This document shows positions 1 to 8,822 of a stretch of DNA of 64,000 nt, one piece after another (position 1 is the first letter of the stretch; every line of letters begins with the position of its first letter). This DNA comes from Pseudomonas paralactis (GTDB lineage: Bacteria; Pseudomonadota; Gammaproteobacteria; Pseudomonadales; Pseudomonadaceae). The stretch covers positions 310,001 to 374,000 of the forward strand of contig NZ_JYLN01000003.1 of assembly GCF_001439735.1 (NCBI RefSeq), written 5' to 3'. Made by a program: the position numbers and the translations under genes. Below the pieces are notes generated by a model. That model did no database searches. It was not told where the DNA came from and saw only the letters and a program-made list of their open reading frames with translations.

Positions 1-9
1 CTGCGGTAC

Positions 10-210
10 TCATCGCGGGGAGAACTCCATCTGAAAGGGGCAGGGCTGGCCTGAAAGGTGGCTGGCCGGCAGGCTCAAACTGAAGGGTATGACGGCGTTT
101 TCGGCAGAGAGTTCGTGGTGTAAAAGTGCCATCGGGGTCATGGCTTTGCCCGTATGGTTGCGTAAATCGTTGATTTCCATAGGGAAATTTCGCTTGTGAG
201 ATTTACGCAT
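10..210 (-). CDS. Small hypothetical protein (66 aa)
   Basis: I do not recognise this protein. The frame is open from an ATG at 210-208 to a TGA at 12-10, and an AGGA motif lies six bases before the ATG, so translation is plausible. The N-terminus is basic and the rest is mixed, with several His and Pro residues; no membrane segment or cysteine motif is visible. It lies downstream of dut on the same strand, where algC is expected further left in pseudomonads, so it may be a short gene in that operon or a chance frame. Only the Shine-Dalgarno match and the operon-like position support it. Confidence 0.35.
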   Translation of the reverse strand: MRKSHKRNFPMEINDLRNHTGKAMTPMALLHHELSAENAVIPFSLSLPASHLSGQPCPFQMEFSPR

Positions 211-277
211 TCTTCATCCTGAAACGCCAGGCGGTGGCATCGGGCCAGACGAGGGTGTCTGGCCTGATTCAGCTTAG

Positions 278-733
278 TCAGTGGCTGCCGGAATGCCCGA
301 AACCGCCTGCACCACGCTGGGTTTCGTCGAACTCTTCGACCAGTTCGAAGTGCGCCTGTACCACGGGCACCAATACCAGCTGGGCAATGCGCTCGCCGAC
401 CGCGATGTTGAAGGCAGTCTGGCCACGGTTCCAGCACGACACCATCAACTCGCCCTGGTAGTCGGAGTCGATCAGGCCGACCAGGTTACCGAGCACGATG
501 CCATGTTTATGGCCCAGGCCGGAGCGCGGCAGGATCAGCGCCGCCAGGCCCGGGTCGCCGACGTAGATCGACAGGCCGGTCGGGATCAGGAGGGTCTGGC
601 CCGGCTCAAGGACGGTGTCCTCCTTGAGCATGGCGCGCAGGTCCAGGCCGGCGGAGCCCGGTGTGGCGTAGGCGGGCAGCGGGAATTCGTTGCCGATGCG
701 GGGGTCGAGGATCTTGGCTTGCAAAGCGTGCAT
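278..733 (-). CDS. dut: Deoxyuridine 5'-triphosphate nucleotidohydrolase (dUTPase)
   Basis: Hydrolyses dUTP to dUMP and diphosphate, keeping uracil out of DNA and supplying dUMP for thymidylate synthesis; a cytosolic homotrimer. All five trimeric-dUTPase motifs are present in the 151-residue product: [11 protein letters not shown] (24-34), PRSG (69-72), [10 protein letters not shown] (86-95, with the catalytic Asp at 91), GERIAQLV (113-120) and the flexible glycine-rich tail [10 protein letters not shown] (140-149). The length is normal. It starts 5 bases after the coaBC stop, so the two genes are co-transcribed, as in other pseudomonads where algC follows. Confidence 0.98.
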   Translation of the reverse strand: MHALQAKILDPRIGNEFPLPAYATPGSAGLDLRAMLKEDTVLEPGQTLLIPTGLSIYVGDPGLAALILPRSGLGHKHGIVLGNLVGLIDSDYQGELMVSCWNRGQTAFNIAVGERIAQLVLVPVVQAHFELVEEFDETQRGAGGFGHSGSH

Positions 734-738
734 GAAAA

Positions 739-1947
739 TTAAACCTGGTTCAGCCGTTGGGCGATAAAAGAGATCAGTTGGCGGGCAATCTTGCCCTTGC
801 TGGTCTGGGCGAAAAGGGTGGCGTGCAGCTCGCGATCGATCACGCTGCAGGCATTTTCCTCGCTGTTGAAGCCGATGCTCGGGTTGGCGACATCATTGGC
901 AACGATCAAGTCGAGGTTTTTATCTTTCAATTTACGTGCGGCGTAGTCCAGCAGGTGCTCGGTCTCGGCAGCGAAACCAACACTGAACGGACGGTCCGGA
1001 CGGGTGGCGATGGTGGCCAGGATGTCCGGGTTGCGCACCATTTGCAGGAGCAGGCCGTCGCCGCTTGTAGGGTCTTTCTTGAGCTTTTGCGGGGCCACGA
1101 CTTCAGGGCGGTAATCCGCAACCGCTGCCGAGGCGATGAACAGGTCGCAGGGAATAGCGGCTTCACAGGCCGCCAGCATGTCCCGGGCGCTGACTACGTC
1201 GATTCGCGTGACGCGATCAGGGGTCGGCAAATGCACGGGACCTGTGATCAAGGTCACTCGTGCGCCTGCCTCGACCGCAGCTTCTGCCAGCGCAAAGCCC
1301 ATTTTTCCTGAGCTATGGTTGGTGATGTAGCGCACCGGGTCGATGTTTTCCTGGGTCGGGCCCGCGGTGATCAGCACGTGCTTGCCGGTCAGGGCCAGGT
1401 GCTGGAAACACTCGGCGGCGCATAGCGCAAGGTCGGTGGCTTCGAGCATCCGGCCCATGCCGACGTCGCCACAGGCCTGGCTGCCGGAGGCGGGGCCAAA
1501 CACCTTGAGGCCGCGGCTTTGCAGAAGTTGGGTGTTGGCTTGGGTGGCCGGGTCGCGCCACATGGCCTGGTTCATGGCCGGAGCGATCGCGACGGTGGCG
1601 TCGGTGGCCAATACCAGGGTGGTCAGCAGGTCATCGGCGATGCCCTGGGCCAGGCGGGCGATCAGGTCGGCGGTGGCCGGGGCGATCAGTACCAGGTCGG
1701 CCCATTTGGCCAGTTCGATGTGGCCCATGGCGGCTTCGGCCGCCGGGTCCAGCAGGTCGAGGTGAACCGGGTGGCCGGACAGGGCCTGCATGGTCAGCGG
1801 GGTGATGAACTCACTGCCGCCACGGGTCATGACCACGCGCACTTCGGCGCCCTGGTCCAGGAGCCTGCGAACCAACTCTGCGCTCTTGTAGGCGGCAATG
1901 CCGCCGCCGACGCCGAGAACGATGCGTTTCCGATACAGACGCTGCAT
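739..1947 (-). CDS. coaBC: Bifunctional phosphopantothenoylcysteine decarboxylase/phosphopantothenate-cysteine ligase
   Basis: Carries out two steps of coenzyme A synthesis: CTP-dependent joining of cysteine to 4'-phosphopantothenate (CoaB) and FMN-dependent decarboxylation to 4'-phosphopantetheine (CoaC). The N-terminal flavoprotein half shows the early GGI segment, the active-site His at 76, the PAMN motif at 123-126 and the redox Cys at 159 in a [11 protein letters not shown] stretch. The CoaB half begins near residue 190 with [10 protein letters not shown] and carries the QKLKK lysine segment at 287-291. At 402 residues it is full length. First gene of the leftward coaBC-dut unit, divergent from radC across 143 bp. 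Confidence 0.98.
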   Translation of the reverse strand: MQRLYRKRIVLGVGGGIAAYKSAELVRRLLDQGAEVRVVMTRGGSEFITPLTMQALSGHPVHLDLLDPAAEAAMGHIELAKWADLVLIAPATADLIARLAQGIADDLLTTLVLATDATVAIAPAMNQAMWRDPATQANTQLLQSRGLKVFGPASGSQACGDVGMGRMLEATDLALCAAECFQHLALTGKHVLITAGPTQENIDPVRYITNHSSGKMGFALAEAAVEAGARVTLITGPVHLPTPDRVTRIDVVSARDMLAACEAAIPCDLFIASAAVADYRPEVVAPQKLKKDPTSGDGLLLQMVRNPDILATIATRPDRPFSVGFAAETEHLLDYAARKLKDKNLDLIVANDVANPSIGFNSEENACSVIDRELHATLFAQTSKGKIARQLISFIAQRLNQV

Positions 1948-2090
1948 TGGTTTGCCTTTCCAGTTCAGTGATGCCAGTTCAGTGACGCCTGCGATGACCC
2001 CTCCCCAGGTGAAATCGCATGCAAAAAAGAGGGCCTACGATAACACAGCGTCTGCCGCGCAACAGCGCAGCAGATACAGACGGAGGTGGG

Positions 2091-2765
2091 ATGAGTATTC
2101 GTGATTGGCCCGTGGCGGAGCGTCCACGGGAGAAGCTGTTGGAAGGCGGCGCGGCGAGCCTGTCCGATGCCGAACTGTTGGCGATCTTCCTGCGTACCGG
2201 GGTTGCCGGTCGAAGCGCGGTGGACCTGGCGCGTCATCTGCTGGCGCAGTTTGGCGGCCTGCGCCCGCTGTTGGAGGCCAGTCAGACGCTGTTCAGCCAG
2301 CATCTGGGGCTGGGGCCGGCGAAATTCGCCCAATTGCAGGCGGTGCTGGAAATGTCCCGGCGCCATCTGGCCGAACGCTTGCGCGCGGACTCGGTACTGG
2401 AGAGCCCGCTGGCTGTGCGCCAATACCTCAAGGCGCTGTTGCGCCATGAGCCCCATGAGATATTCGGCTGTCTGTTTCTGGACTCAAAGCATCGCGTGCT
2501 GGGGTTCGAGGCGTTGTTTCAGGGCACCATCGACACCGCGATTGTTTACCCGCGGCAAGTGGTCAAGCGTGCCCTGGCGCACAACGCGGCAGCGGTGATT
2601 TTGTGCCACAACCACCCCTCCGGGAATGCGGAGCCCAGTGCGGCTGATCGCAGATTGACCAAAATGCTGCAGAAGGCGTTGGAGGTGGTGGATGTGCGGG
2701 TGCTGGATCACATCATCGTGGGGGATGGTGATCCGCTGTCGATGGCTGAATACGGCTGGGTATAA
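2091..2765 (+). CDS. radC: RadC family JAMM/MPN+ protein
   Basis: A member of the RadC family, once linked to DNA repair but of uncertain biochemical role. The 224-residue product has an N-terminal helix-hairpin-helix-like part (about 1-95) and a C-terminal JAMM domain with the metal-binding signature: His173, His175, Ser177 and Asp186 within [15 protein letters not shown] chose the ATG at 2091 because it follows a good GGAGGTGGG ribosome site; the frame is open upstream to 2019 but without support. It is divergent from coaBC, the usual arrangement in Pseudomonas. Confidence 0.95.
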   Translation: MSIRDWPVAERPREKLLEGGAASLSDAELLAIFLRTGVAGRSAVDLARHLLAQFGGLRPLLEASQTLFSQHLGLGPAKFAQLQAVLEMSRRHLAERLRADSVLESPLAVRQYLKALLRHEPHEIFGCLFLDSKHRVLGFEALFQGTIDTAIVYPRQVVKRALAHNAAAVILCHNHPSGNAEPSAADRRLTKMLQKALEVVDVRVLDHIIVGDGDPLSMAEYGWV

Positions 2766-2778
2766 CCACCTCTGGCTC

Positions 2779-2879
2779 TGCAGGAGCGAGCATGCTCGCG
2801 AAAAAACCGAGAACTGCGCAGGGCACCAGATTCTGCGCCTTATCGTTGACGGTCTTCGCGAGCAAGCTCGCTCCTACAG
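2779..2879. repeat. REPIN, type A (101 bp)
   Basis: An imperfect palindrome between the convergent radC and the binding-protein gene. The left arm reads GCAGGAGCGAGCATGCTCGC and the right arm GCGAGCAAGCTCGCTCCTAC. The length is the same as the four other copies of this family in the window, and the interior shares a TATCGTTGAC segment. The left arm differs at two positions from the other copies. Confidence 0.85.
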
Positions 2880-2895
2880 GGAAGTGGGTTGCGCC

Positions 2896-4488
2896 TTAGG
2901 GCTTGAGGCTGACCTTCGAATAATCCTGGCGGCCGAAAGGGCTTACCTGGTAACCCTCGATATTCTTGCGCGCCAATGCGAACGCCGTCGGGTGCGCCAG
3001 CGGTAGCCACAGCGCCTGTTGCTGGATCTGCGCCTGGGCCTGTTGATACAGCTTGGTGCGCACGCCTTGCTCGCTGGTGGTTTTGCCGGCGCTGATCAAC
3101 TTATCCAGCGCGGGGTCGCAGTAGCGGGCGAAGTTGGTGCCGGACTTCACCGCGGCGCAGGAGAACTGCGGCGTCAGGAAGTTATCCGGGTCGCCGTTGT
3201 CGCCAGCCCAGCCCATGAACAGCAGGTCGTGCTCGCCGGCTTTGGCGCGGCGAATCAACTCGCCCCATTCGATCACACGAATCTCGGCCTGGATGCCAAT
3301 CTTGGCCAGGTCCGCCTGTAGCAGTTGGGCGCCGAGGTTTGGGTTGGGGTTCAGCAGGCTGCCGGTAGGGCGCGTCCATATCGTGGTTTTGAAGCCGTCC
3401 TTGAGCCCGGCACGCTCGAGCAGCGCCTTGGCCTTGGTCAGATTCTGTGGGTAGCCTGGCAAATCCTTGGCATAGCTCCAGGTATTGGGCGGGTAGACAC
3501 CGTTGGCCGCTTCGGCGGTGCCCTCGAAGACGGCCTTGAGGTAGCTGTCCTTGTCAAAGGCCAGGTTGATCGCCTGGCGTACTTCGGGCTTGTCCAGCGG
3601 CGGGTGCTGGCTGTTGATGGCCACGAATGCGGTCATGAAAGCGGCGGTTTTTTCCACTTTGAGCGCAGGGTCTTTCTCCGCCTCGCCCACATCCAGGGGC
3701 TTGGGCGACAGGGCGATCTGGCACTCATTGCGATGCAGTTTCTGGAGACGTACGTTGGCATCCGGGGTGATGGCGAAAATCAAGTTATCCACAGACGGTT
3801 TGCCCGCGAAATAGTCCGGGTTGGCCTTGTAGCGCACCACGGCATCCTTTTGGAAGCGCACGAACACGAACGGGCCGGTGCCGATGGGCTGGCTGTTGAG
3901 CTTCTCGGGCGTGCCGGCCTTAAGCAGTTTGTCGGCATATTCAGCCGGGTAGATCGAAGCAAAACCCATGCTCAACGCCGGGAGGAAGGTGGAATCGGCG
4001 TGGTCGAGAGTGAAGCGTACCGTCAACGGATCGAGGGCGTCGATCTTCTTGACCAGTGTCGGCAATTGCAGGGACTGGGCGTGAGGGAAGCCGCTCTGGG
4101 CGATCTTGTGCCATGGGTTGGCCGGGTCGAGCATGCGCTCGAAGCTGAAACGCACGTCTTCGGCGGTCAGCGTGCGGCTTGGGCTGAAGTAATCGGTGCG
4201 GTGAAATTTCACGCCAGGGTGCAGCTTGAAGGTGTAGGTCAGGCCATCGGGGGAAACTTCCCAGCTGTCTGCCAGGCTCGGTACCAGCTTGCCGCTGGCC
4301 GCATCAAAGTCCACCAGGCGGTTCATCAGCACATCCGCCGAGGCATTGGTGGTGGTCAGTGAGTTGTACTGCACCACATCGAACCCTTCGGGGCTGGCCT
4401 CGGTGCAGACGCTCAGGTTGGTGGCCGCAACGGCCATCGGTGCGATAAAGAGTGGGGCAAGCAGTAGCGGTAGGGCAGCGAGGCGCAT
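2896..4488 (-). CDS. ABC transporter substrate-binding protein, peptide/opine/nickel class (DppA-like)
   Basis: Periplasmic receptor of the SBP_bac_5 family, which delivers di- and oligopeptides to an ABC permease. The 530-residue product starts with a clear Sec signal (MRLAALPLLLAPLFIAPMAVAA) and the mature part has the family's typical length. The early mature sequence (SVCTEASPEGFDVVQYN) and the SFERMLDPANPW segment are typical of dipeptide-binding proteins. I chose the ATG at 4488, preceded by AGGAAA, over an in-frame start at 4602 that would bury the signal peptide. No permease or ATPase genes are adjacent, so the partner transporter lies elsewhere. The substrate is inferred only from family resemblance. 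Confidence 0.9.
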   Translation of the reverse strand: MRLAALPLLLAPLFIAPMAVAATNLSVCTEASPEGFDVVQYNSLTTTNASADVLMNRLVDFDAASGKLVPSLADSWEVSPDGLTYTFKLHPGVKFHRTDYFSPSRTLTAEDVRFSFERMLDPANPWHKIAQSGFPHAQSLQLPTLVKKIDALDPLTVRFTLDHADSTFLPALSMGFASIYPAEYADKLLKAGTPEKLNSQPIGTGPFVFVRFQKDAVVRYKANPDYFAGKPSVDNLIFAITPDANVRLQKLHRNECQIALSPKPLDVGEAEKDPALKVEKTAAFMTAFVAINSQHPPLDKPEVRQAINLAFDKDSYLKAVFEGTAEAANGVYPPNTWSYAKDLPGYPQNLTKAKALLERAGLKDGFKTTIWTRPTGSLLNPNPNLGAQLLQADLAKIGIQAEIRVIEWGELIRRAKAGEHDLLFMGWAGDNGDPDNFLTPQFSCAAVKSGTNFARYCDPALDKLISAGKTTSEQGVRTKLYQQAQAQIQQQALWLPLAHPTAFALARKNIEGYQVSPFGRQDYSKVSLKP

Positions 4489-4769
4489 ATTCGGTTTCCT
4501 GTGCAGATCGAAGGCCCATCTGCGAGTGCAGTCTGGAAAAAGCCTACCGTAGAGGTCTGATTGATAAATGACTAGCCCATTTTTGCCTGTGCTTTTGGCC
4601 AAAATGCTGTTTTGATGGCGCCTCAGCGCGTTTCGCCTTGCACTTAGCCGTGCCTGCGGGCGCTGGAAAACATTCTGTGCGACGAGCGGTCGGCTGTTAC
4701 AGCGGCCCCTCCTGGCAGCGGTTCAGGCGTCTGGCACCAAGAATTACTCAGGTAAAAACACACGGGCTG

Positions 4770-4798
4770 TTGTTGCACTGGGGTCTTTCTGGTATAAA
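4770..4798 (+). promoter_or_regulatory. Predicted sigma-70 promoter of rpmB-rpmG
   Basis: A TTGTTG -35 hexamer (4770-4775) and a TATAAA -10 hexamer (4793-4798) are separated by exactly 17 bases. This predicts a start near 4805 and a leader of about 140 bases before rpmB. The rest of the 458-base space between 4489 and 4946 holds no gene that I can see. Confidence 0.6.
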
Positions 4799-4902
4799 GC
4801 AGCGCTCTTTTCTAGGGGCCCGGTTCCTTCGCTTGTAGGTGTAGCCGGTAAGACCCTAAAGAAACGCGGCGCCTGGCGCCAAATGACTGAGAGATTAAGC
4901 GG

Positions 4903-4921
4903 CCAACCCATGCCGGGTTGG
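4903..4921 (+). promoter_or_regulatory. Leader hairpin ahead of rpmB
   Basis: CCAACCC (4903-4909) and GGGTTGG (4915-4921) form a perfect seven-base stem with a five-base loop, ending 25 bases before the rpmB start codon. A GGCGCC-T-GGCGCC hairpin lies just upstream (4868-4880). Ribosomal protein leaders often carry autoregulatory structures; that role here is only inference. Confidence 0.35.
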
Positions 4922-4946
4922 GCATGTGGTTTTAGAGGGCTGAGGC

Positions 4947-5180
4947 ATGTCGAGAGTCTGTCAAGTTACCGGTAAGGGTCCGGTGACTGGGAATAACATT
5001 TCCCACGCAAATAACAAAACCCGTCGTCGTTTCCTGCCGAACCTGCAGCATCACCGCTTCTGGGTTGAAGAAGAGAAACGTTTTGTTCGCCTGCGTGTAT
5101 CTGCCAAAGGCATGCGTATTATCGACAAGCGTGGCATCACTGTCGTGCTGGCCGAAATCCGCGCCGCCGGCAAGATCTAA
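4947..5180 (+). CDS. rpmB: 50S ribosomal protein L28 (bL28)
   Basis: Large-subunit ribosomal protein. The 77-residue product begins [20 protein letters not shown], the hallmark of bL28, followed by the basic [16 protein letters not shown] stretch. Length is normal for the family. It is the first gene of the rpmB-rpmG pair, with rpmG starting 11 bases after its stop, the order seen across gamma-proteobacteria. The long leader upstream contains a promoter and a small hairpin. Confidence 0.98.
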   Translation: MSRVCQVTGKGPVTGNNISHANNKTRRRFLPNLQHHRFWVEEEKRFVRLRVSAKGMRIIDKRGITVVLAEIRAAGKI

Positions 5181-5191
5181 GGAGCTCTATC

Positions 5192-5347
5192 ATGCGTGAA
5201 TTGATTCGAATGATCTCTAGCGCCGGTACTGGTCACTTCTACACTACCGACAAGAACAAGCGTACTACCCCGGACAAGCTCGAAAAGAAAATGTTCGACC
5301 CGCGCGTTCGCAAGCACGTGATCTACAAAGAAGGCAAAATCAAGTAA
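5192..5347 (+). CDS. rpmG: 50S ribosomal protein L33 (bL33)
   Basis: A 51-residue large-subunit ribosomal protein, starting [20 protein letters not shown] and ending [12 protein letters not shown], as in the cysteine-free bL33 form. The zinc-binding CXXC pairs of the alternative form are absent, which is normal for this class. It starts 11 bases after rpmB behind a GGAG ribosome site and ends just before a strong terminator. Confidence 0.97.
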   Translation: MRELIRMISSAGTGHFYTTDKNKRTTPDKLEKKMFDPRVRKHVIYKEGKIK

Positions 5348-5364
5348 TTGATTTTCTTCCTTGT

Positions 5365-5403
5365 GAAAAAAAGCCCGTATCTCACGATACGGGCTTTTTT
5401 TTG
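5365..5403. terminator. Bidirectional intrinsic terminator between rpmG and the cupin gene
   Basis: An 11-bp perfect stem, AAGCCCGTATC (5371-5381) with GATACGGGCTT (5386-5396) and a TCAC loop. It is flanked by A's on the left and eight T's on the right, so it can end transcription from rpmBG rightward and from the cupin gene leftward. Confidence 0.9.
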
Positions 5404-5418
5404 CCTGGGATTTGCTGA

Positions 5419-5781
5419 TCAGGCTTTTTCTTCGAACACCACGTAGATCTTGCGGCACGCTTCCAGTACTTCCCAGGTACCGCTGAAACCGGCGGGGATC
5501 ACAAAGCGGTCGCCGGCACGCAAGGTCTTGGCGTTGCCCTCGGCGTCACGCAGTACGGAAACCCCCTGCACAATTTCGCAGTATTCGTGCTCGGTGTAAT
5601 TGACCTTCCACTGCCCGACTTCACCTTCCCATACCCCGGCATTCATCTGGCCGCACGGGCTGTTGTAGTGGTTGTAGATCGTTTGCTCGGGATCGCCCTT
5701 GAGGATTTTTTCCGCGCCAGGGCGGTAGCGTTCGGGGGCCGTGTTGGCTTGGCTGAAGTCGACGATATCCTGGATGCTCAT
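5419..5781 (-). CDS. Cupin domain protein (EutQ/DUF861-like)
   Basis: A 120-residue single-cupin protein. The region from about residue 45 (VWEGEVGQWKVNYTEHEYCE) to the C-terminus fits the small cupin family related to the EutQ cupin domain, with the turn LRAGDRFVIPAGFSGTWEV. No signal peptide or extra domain is visible. It is divergent from kauB across 230 bp, which suggests shared control with polyamine catabolism. The family's substrate is unknown to me; a role in aldehyde or amine metabolism is inference from position. Confidence 0.85.
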   Translation of the reverse strand: MSIQDIVDFSQANTAPERYRPGAEKILKGDPEQTIYNHYNSPCGQMNAGVWEGEVGQWKVNYTEHEYCEIVQGVSVLRDAEGNAKTLRAGDRFVIPAGFSGTWEVLEACRKIYVVFEEKA

Positions 5782-5823
5782 GTGCGTGTCCCGTCTGGCC
5801 TGCGGTTGGAGAGCCCAAAGTCT

Positions 5824-5843
5824 ATGTTTATTAAAATGAACAT
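5824..5843. promoter_or_regulatory. Imperfect palindrome between the cupin gene and kauB
   Basis: ATGTTTATTAAAATGAACAT is a 20-base near-palindrome (8 of 10 arm positions pair), 43 bases upstream of the cupin start in the shared divergent control region. It looks like an operator; the PauR-like regulator encoded at 17.8 kb would be a candidate partner, which is inference. Confidence 0.35.
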
Positions 5844-6011
5844 CGCAAGGGCGTTTACTGCCGTTATGTCAAATATATTGAAACATCCCCAGCCGCTGGT
5901 TTAGGGTGGCAGCTGCCTTGCGCCGAACCGATGGCTGGCGGGCAAGAATTCTTTGAGGCTGCCGGGGGGACATCCGCCTGGCCCTGTATTCAATAAGAGG
6001 AGGACACTCGC

Positions 6012-7505
6012 ATGACCACCCTGACCCGTGCCGACTGGGAACAACGCGCCAAGGACTTGAAGATCGAAGGCCGCGCCTACATCAATGGCGAATACACCGC
6101 CGCCGTTTCCGGTGACACCTTCGAATGCATCAGCCCGGTGGACGGTCGTCTGCTGGCCACTGTCGCCAGCTGTGACGTGGCTGACGCCGAGCGCGCTGTG
6201 GAAAACGCCCGCGCCACTTTCAATTCCGGTGTCTGGTCGCGCCTGGCGCCGGCCAAGCGTAAAGCCACCATGATCCGTTTCGCCGCGCTGCTCAAGGCGA
6301 ATGCCGAAGAGCTGGCACTGCTTGAAACCCTGGACATGGGCAAGCCGATCAGCGACTCCCTGAACATCGACGTTCCCGGCGCGGCAAATGCCCTGAGCTG
6401 GAGCGGCGAGGCCATCGACAAGATCTACGACGAAGTCGCAGCCACCCCCCATGATCAACTTGGCCTGGTGACCCGCGAGCCAGTCGGCGTGGTCGGCGCC
6501 ATCGTGCCGTGGAACTTCCCGTTGATGATGGCCTGCTGGAAACTCGGCCCGGCGTTGTCCACCGGTAATTCGGTGATCCTCAAACCGTCTGAAAAGTCCC
6601 CGCTGACCGCCATCCGTATCGCCGCCCTGGCCGTTGAGGCCGGCATTCCAAAAGGCGTGTTCAACGTATTGCCGGGCTATGGCCACACCGTGGGGAACGC
6701 CCTGGCGGTGCATATGGACGTTGACACCCTGGTGTTCACTGGCTCTACCAAGATCGCCAAGCAACTGCTGATCCGCTCCGGCGAATCGAACATGAAGCGC
6801 GTGTGGCTGGAAGCTGGTGGCAAGAGCCCCAATATCGTGTTTGCCGATGCGCCGGATCTGCAAGCCGCCGCCGAATCCGCGGCCGGCGCCATCGCCTTCA
6901 ACCAGGGTGAAGTCTGCACTGCCGGTTCGCGCCTGCTCGTGGAGCGTTCTATCAAGGACACCTTTCTGCCGCTGGTGATCGAGGCGCTCAAAGGCTGGAA
7001 ACCGGGCAACCCGCTGGACCCGGCCACCAACGTGGGTGCGCTGGTGGATACGCAGCAAATGAACAACGTGCTGTCGTACATTGAGTCCGGTCATGCTGAC
7101 GGTGCCAAGCTGGTCGCCGGCGGTAAGCGCACACTGGAAGAAACCGGTGGCACCTACGTCGAGCCAACCATTTTCGACGGTGTGACCAACGCCATGAAAA
7201 TTGCCCAGGAAGAAATCTTCGGCCCGGTATTGTCGGTGCTCACCTTCGACAGCGCAGAAGAAGCCATCGCCATTGCCAACGACACCCAATACGGCCTGGC
7301 CGCAGCGGTGTGGACGGCGGATATCTCCAAGGCGCACCTGACCGCTAAAGCCCTGCGTGCCGGCAGCGTCTGGGTTAACCAGTACGATGGCGGCGACATG
7401 ACCGCACCGTTTGGTGGTTTCAAACAGTCAGGTAATGGCCGCGACAAGTCGCTGCATGCGTTCGACAAGTACACCGAGCTGAAGGCGACCTGGATCAAAC
7501 TCTAA
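6012..7505 (+). CDS. kauB: 4-guanidinobutyraldehyde / gamma-glutamyl-gamma-aminobutyraldehyde dehydrogenase
   Basis: NAD(P)-dependent aldehyde dehydrogenase that oxidises aminoaldehydes from arginine and polyamine breakdown. The 497-residue product has the full ALDH set: PWNFP at 166-170, FTGST at 242-246, the general-base Glu267 in LEAGGKSPNI and the nucleophile Cys302 in NQGEVCTAG. The start follows a strong GAGGAGG ribosome site. Its place next to rpmG and near the dad and pauR-like genes matches kauB (PA5312) in P. aeruginosa, though the aminotransferase gene gabT2 that I remember beside it there is absent. The substrate assignment rests on this context; the catalytic class is certain. 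Confidence 0.9.
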   Translation: MTTLTRADWEQRAKDLKIEGRAYINGEYTAAVSGDTFECISPVDGRLLATVASCDVADAERAVENARATFNSGVWSRLAPAKRKATMIRFAALLKANAEELALLETLDMGKPISDSLNIDVPGAANALSWSGEAIDKIYDEVAATPHDQLGLVTREPVGVVGAIVPWNFPLMMACWKLGPALSTGNSVILKPSEKSPLTAIRIAALAVEAGIPKGVFNVLPGYGHTVGNALAVHMDVDTLVFTGSTKIAKQLLIRSGESNMKRVWLEAGGKSPNIVFADAPDLQAAAESAAGAIAFNQGEVCTAGSRLLVERSIKDTFLPLVIEALKGWKPGNPLDPATNVGALVDTQQMNNVLSYIESGHADGAKLVAGGKRTLEETGGTYVEPTIFDGVTNAMKIAQEEIFGPVLSVLTFDSAEEAIAIANDTQYGLAAAVWTADISKAHLTAKALRAGSVWVNQYDGGDMTAPFGGFKQSGNGRDKSLHAFDKYTELKATWIKL

Positions 7506-7524
7506 GCAGCACTGCTGATCCTCC

Positions 7525-7625
7525 TGTAGGAGCGAGCTTGCTCGCGAAGAACTTGAAGGCGCCGCGTTTATCCAGCATGAACGCGTCATCGTTAACGTTT
7601 TTCGCGAGCAAGCTCGCTCCTACAG
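7525..7625. repeat. REPIN, type A (101 bp), copy 1 of a near-identical pair
   Basis: A palindromic element beginning TGTAGGAGCGAGCTTGCTCG and ending with the reverse complement arm ...GAGCAAGCTCGCTCCTACAG. It lies between kauB and the MFS gene. Base by base it differs from the copy at 8823-8923 at one position only (GCTCGCTCC here, GCTCACTCC there). Confidence 0.9.
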
Positions 7626-7667
7626 TTCGTTTTGCACAATCGAAAATTTATCCACAGGAGCGTGGCA

Positions 7668-8810
7668 ATGCGTTGGGCGACTTATTTCGCCGTCCTGGCC
7701 TCGGTACTCAGTGTTGGCCTGGCCCTGGGCGTGAGTATGCCGTTGGTATCCCTGCGCCTGGAAGGCTGGGGCTACGGCAGCTTCGCCATTGGCGTGATGG
7801 CGGCGATGCCGGCATTCGGCGTATTGCTGGGTGCCAAGGTCTCCAGCCGAATGGCGTCCTGGCTCGGCACCGCCAACCTGATGCGCTTGTGCCTGTGGGC
7901 GGGGGCGCTGTCTATCGGCTTGCTGGCGATCCTGCCCAGCTACCCGGTGTGGCTGATGCTGCGGTTGATGATCGGGGTGATCCTGACCATCGTATTTATC
8001 CTGGGCGAAAGCTGGATCAACCAATTGGTGGTCGAGCAGTGGCGTGGCCGTTTGGTGGCGCTGTATGGCTGCACTTATGCCTTGAGCCAACTGTCCGGAC
8101 CCTTGCTGCTGGGCCTGATGGGCACCGATCATGATTACGGGTTCTGGGTAGGCGTTGGCCTTTTGCTCGTGGCGCCGCTGCTGTTGCTGGGGCGATCCGG
8201 GGCGCCCACGGCTGATGCGTTCAGCGTCACTTTCAGCGAGCTGTGGCGCTTTTGCCTGAGCCTGCCCGCGATTGCCTGGGCGGTGGCGTTATTCGCGGCG
8301 TTCGAAGCGATGATCCTGACGCTGTTGCCGGTGTACTGCCTGCAACAGGGCTTCACTGCCGAAATCGCCTTGGCGATGGTCAGCACGGTGGTCGTGGGTG
8401 ATGCGTTGCTGCAATTACCCATCGGCGCCCTGGCCGACTATTTGCCGCGCCGCACGTTGTTCCTGGGGTGTGCGCTGCTGTTGCTGGCATCGAGCCTGGC
8501 GATTCCGTTGTTGATGCACACGTTGCTGATCTGGCCAGTGTGGGTGCTGTTCGGCGCCAGCGCGGGTGGGCTGTTTACCTTGTCGCTGATTTTGATTGGC
8601 GAGCGCTACCGTGACGACGCGCTGGTGCGCGCCAATGCCCACGTGGCGCAGCTCTGGGGCATTGGTTGCCTGATCGGACCGCTGGTGGCCGGTGCGGGCA
8701 GCCAGTGGGTCAGCGGTCACGCACTGCCGTTGCTGATGGCGGCGGGGGCGTTGGGGCTGGTGGTATTGTTGCTGCGCCAAGGGGCGTTTGGCGCAACGCA
8801 ACCTGCCTGA
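7668..8810 (+). CDS. MFS transporter (YcaD-like)
   Basis: A 380-residue inner-membrane protein with about twelve hydrophobic segments, typical of the major facilitator superfamily. The opening MRWATYFAVLASVLSVGLAL and the ESWINQ segment after the fourth helix resemble the YcaD-type branch. I chose the ATG at 7668, preceded by ACAGGAG; the frame is open upstream to 7632 but into the REPIN-flanking DNA. It is bracketed by two almost identical REPINs. Substrate unknown; nothing in the sequence shows it, and the position between amine-catabolic genes is only suggestive. Confidence 0.88.
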   Translation: MRWATYFAVLASVLSVGLALGVSMPLVSLRLEGWGYGSFAIGVMAAMPAFGVLLGAKVSSRMASWLGTANLMRLCLWAGALSIGLLAILPSYPVWLMLRLMIGVILTIVFILGESWINQLVVEQWRGRLVALYGCTYALSQLSGPLLLGLMGTDHDYGFWVGVGLLLVAPLLLLGRSGAPTADAFSVTFSELWRFCLSLPAIAWAVALFAAFEAMILTLLPVYCLQQGFTAEIALAMVSTVVVGDALLQLPIGALADYLPRRTLFLGCALLLLASSLAIPLLMHTLLIWPVWVLFGASAGGLFTLSLILIGERYRDDALVRANAHVAQLWGIGCLIGPLVAGAGSQWVSGHALPLLMAAGALGLVVLLLRQGAFGATQPA

Positions 8811-8822
8811 AATGCAATCAAT

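Noticed and set aside
1..277. Start of algC
   Set aside because: algC is expected to the left, but no AlgC-like sequence reaches into the window; the minus frame ends at position 10.
5824..5843. Naming the kauB-upstream palindrome a PauR site
   Set aside because: I cannot recall a reliable PauR consensus, so I kept it as an unassigned operator-like palindrome.
5901..7337. Long open frame on the minus strand opposite kauB
   Set aside because: It is a shadow of the GC-rich kauB gene, whose protein has full ALDH motifs; the antisense product has no recognisable domain and is rich in Gly, His and Arg, as third-position-driven shadows are.
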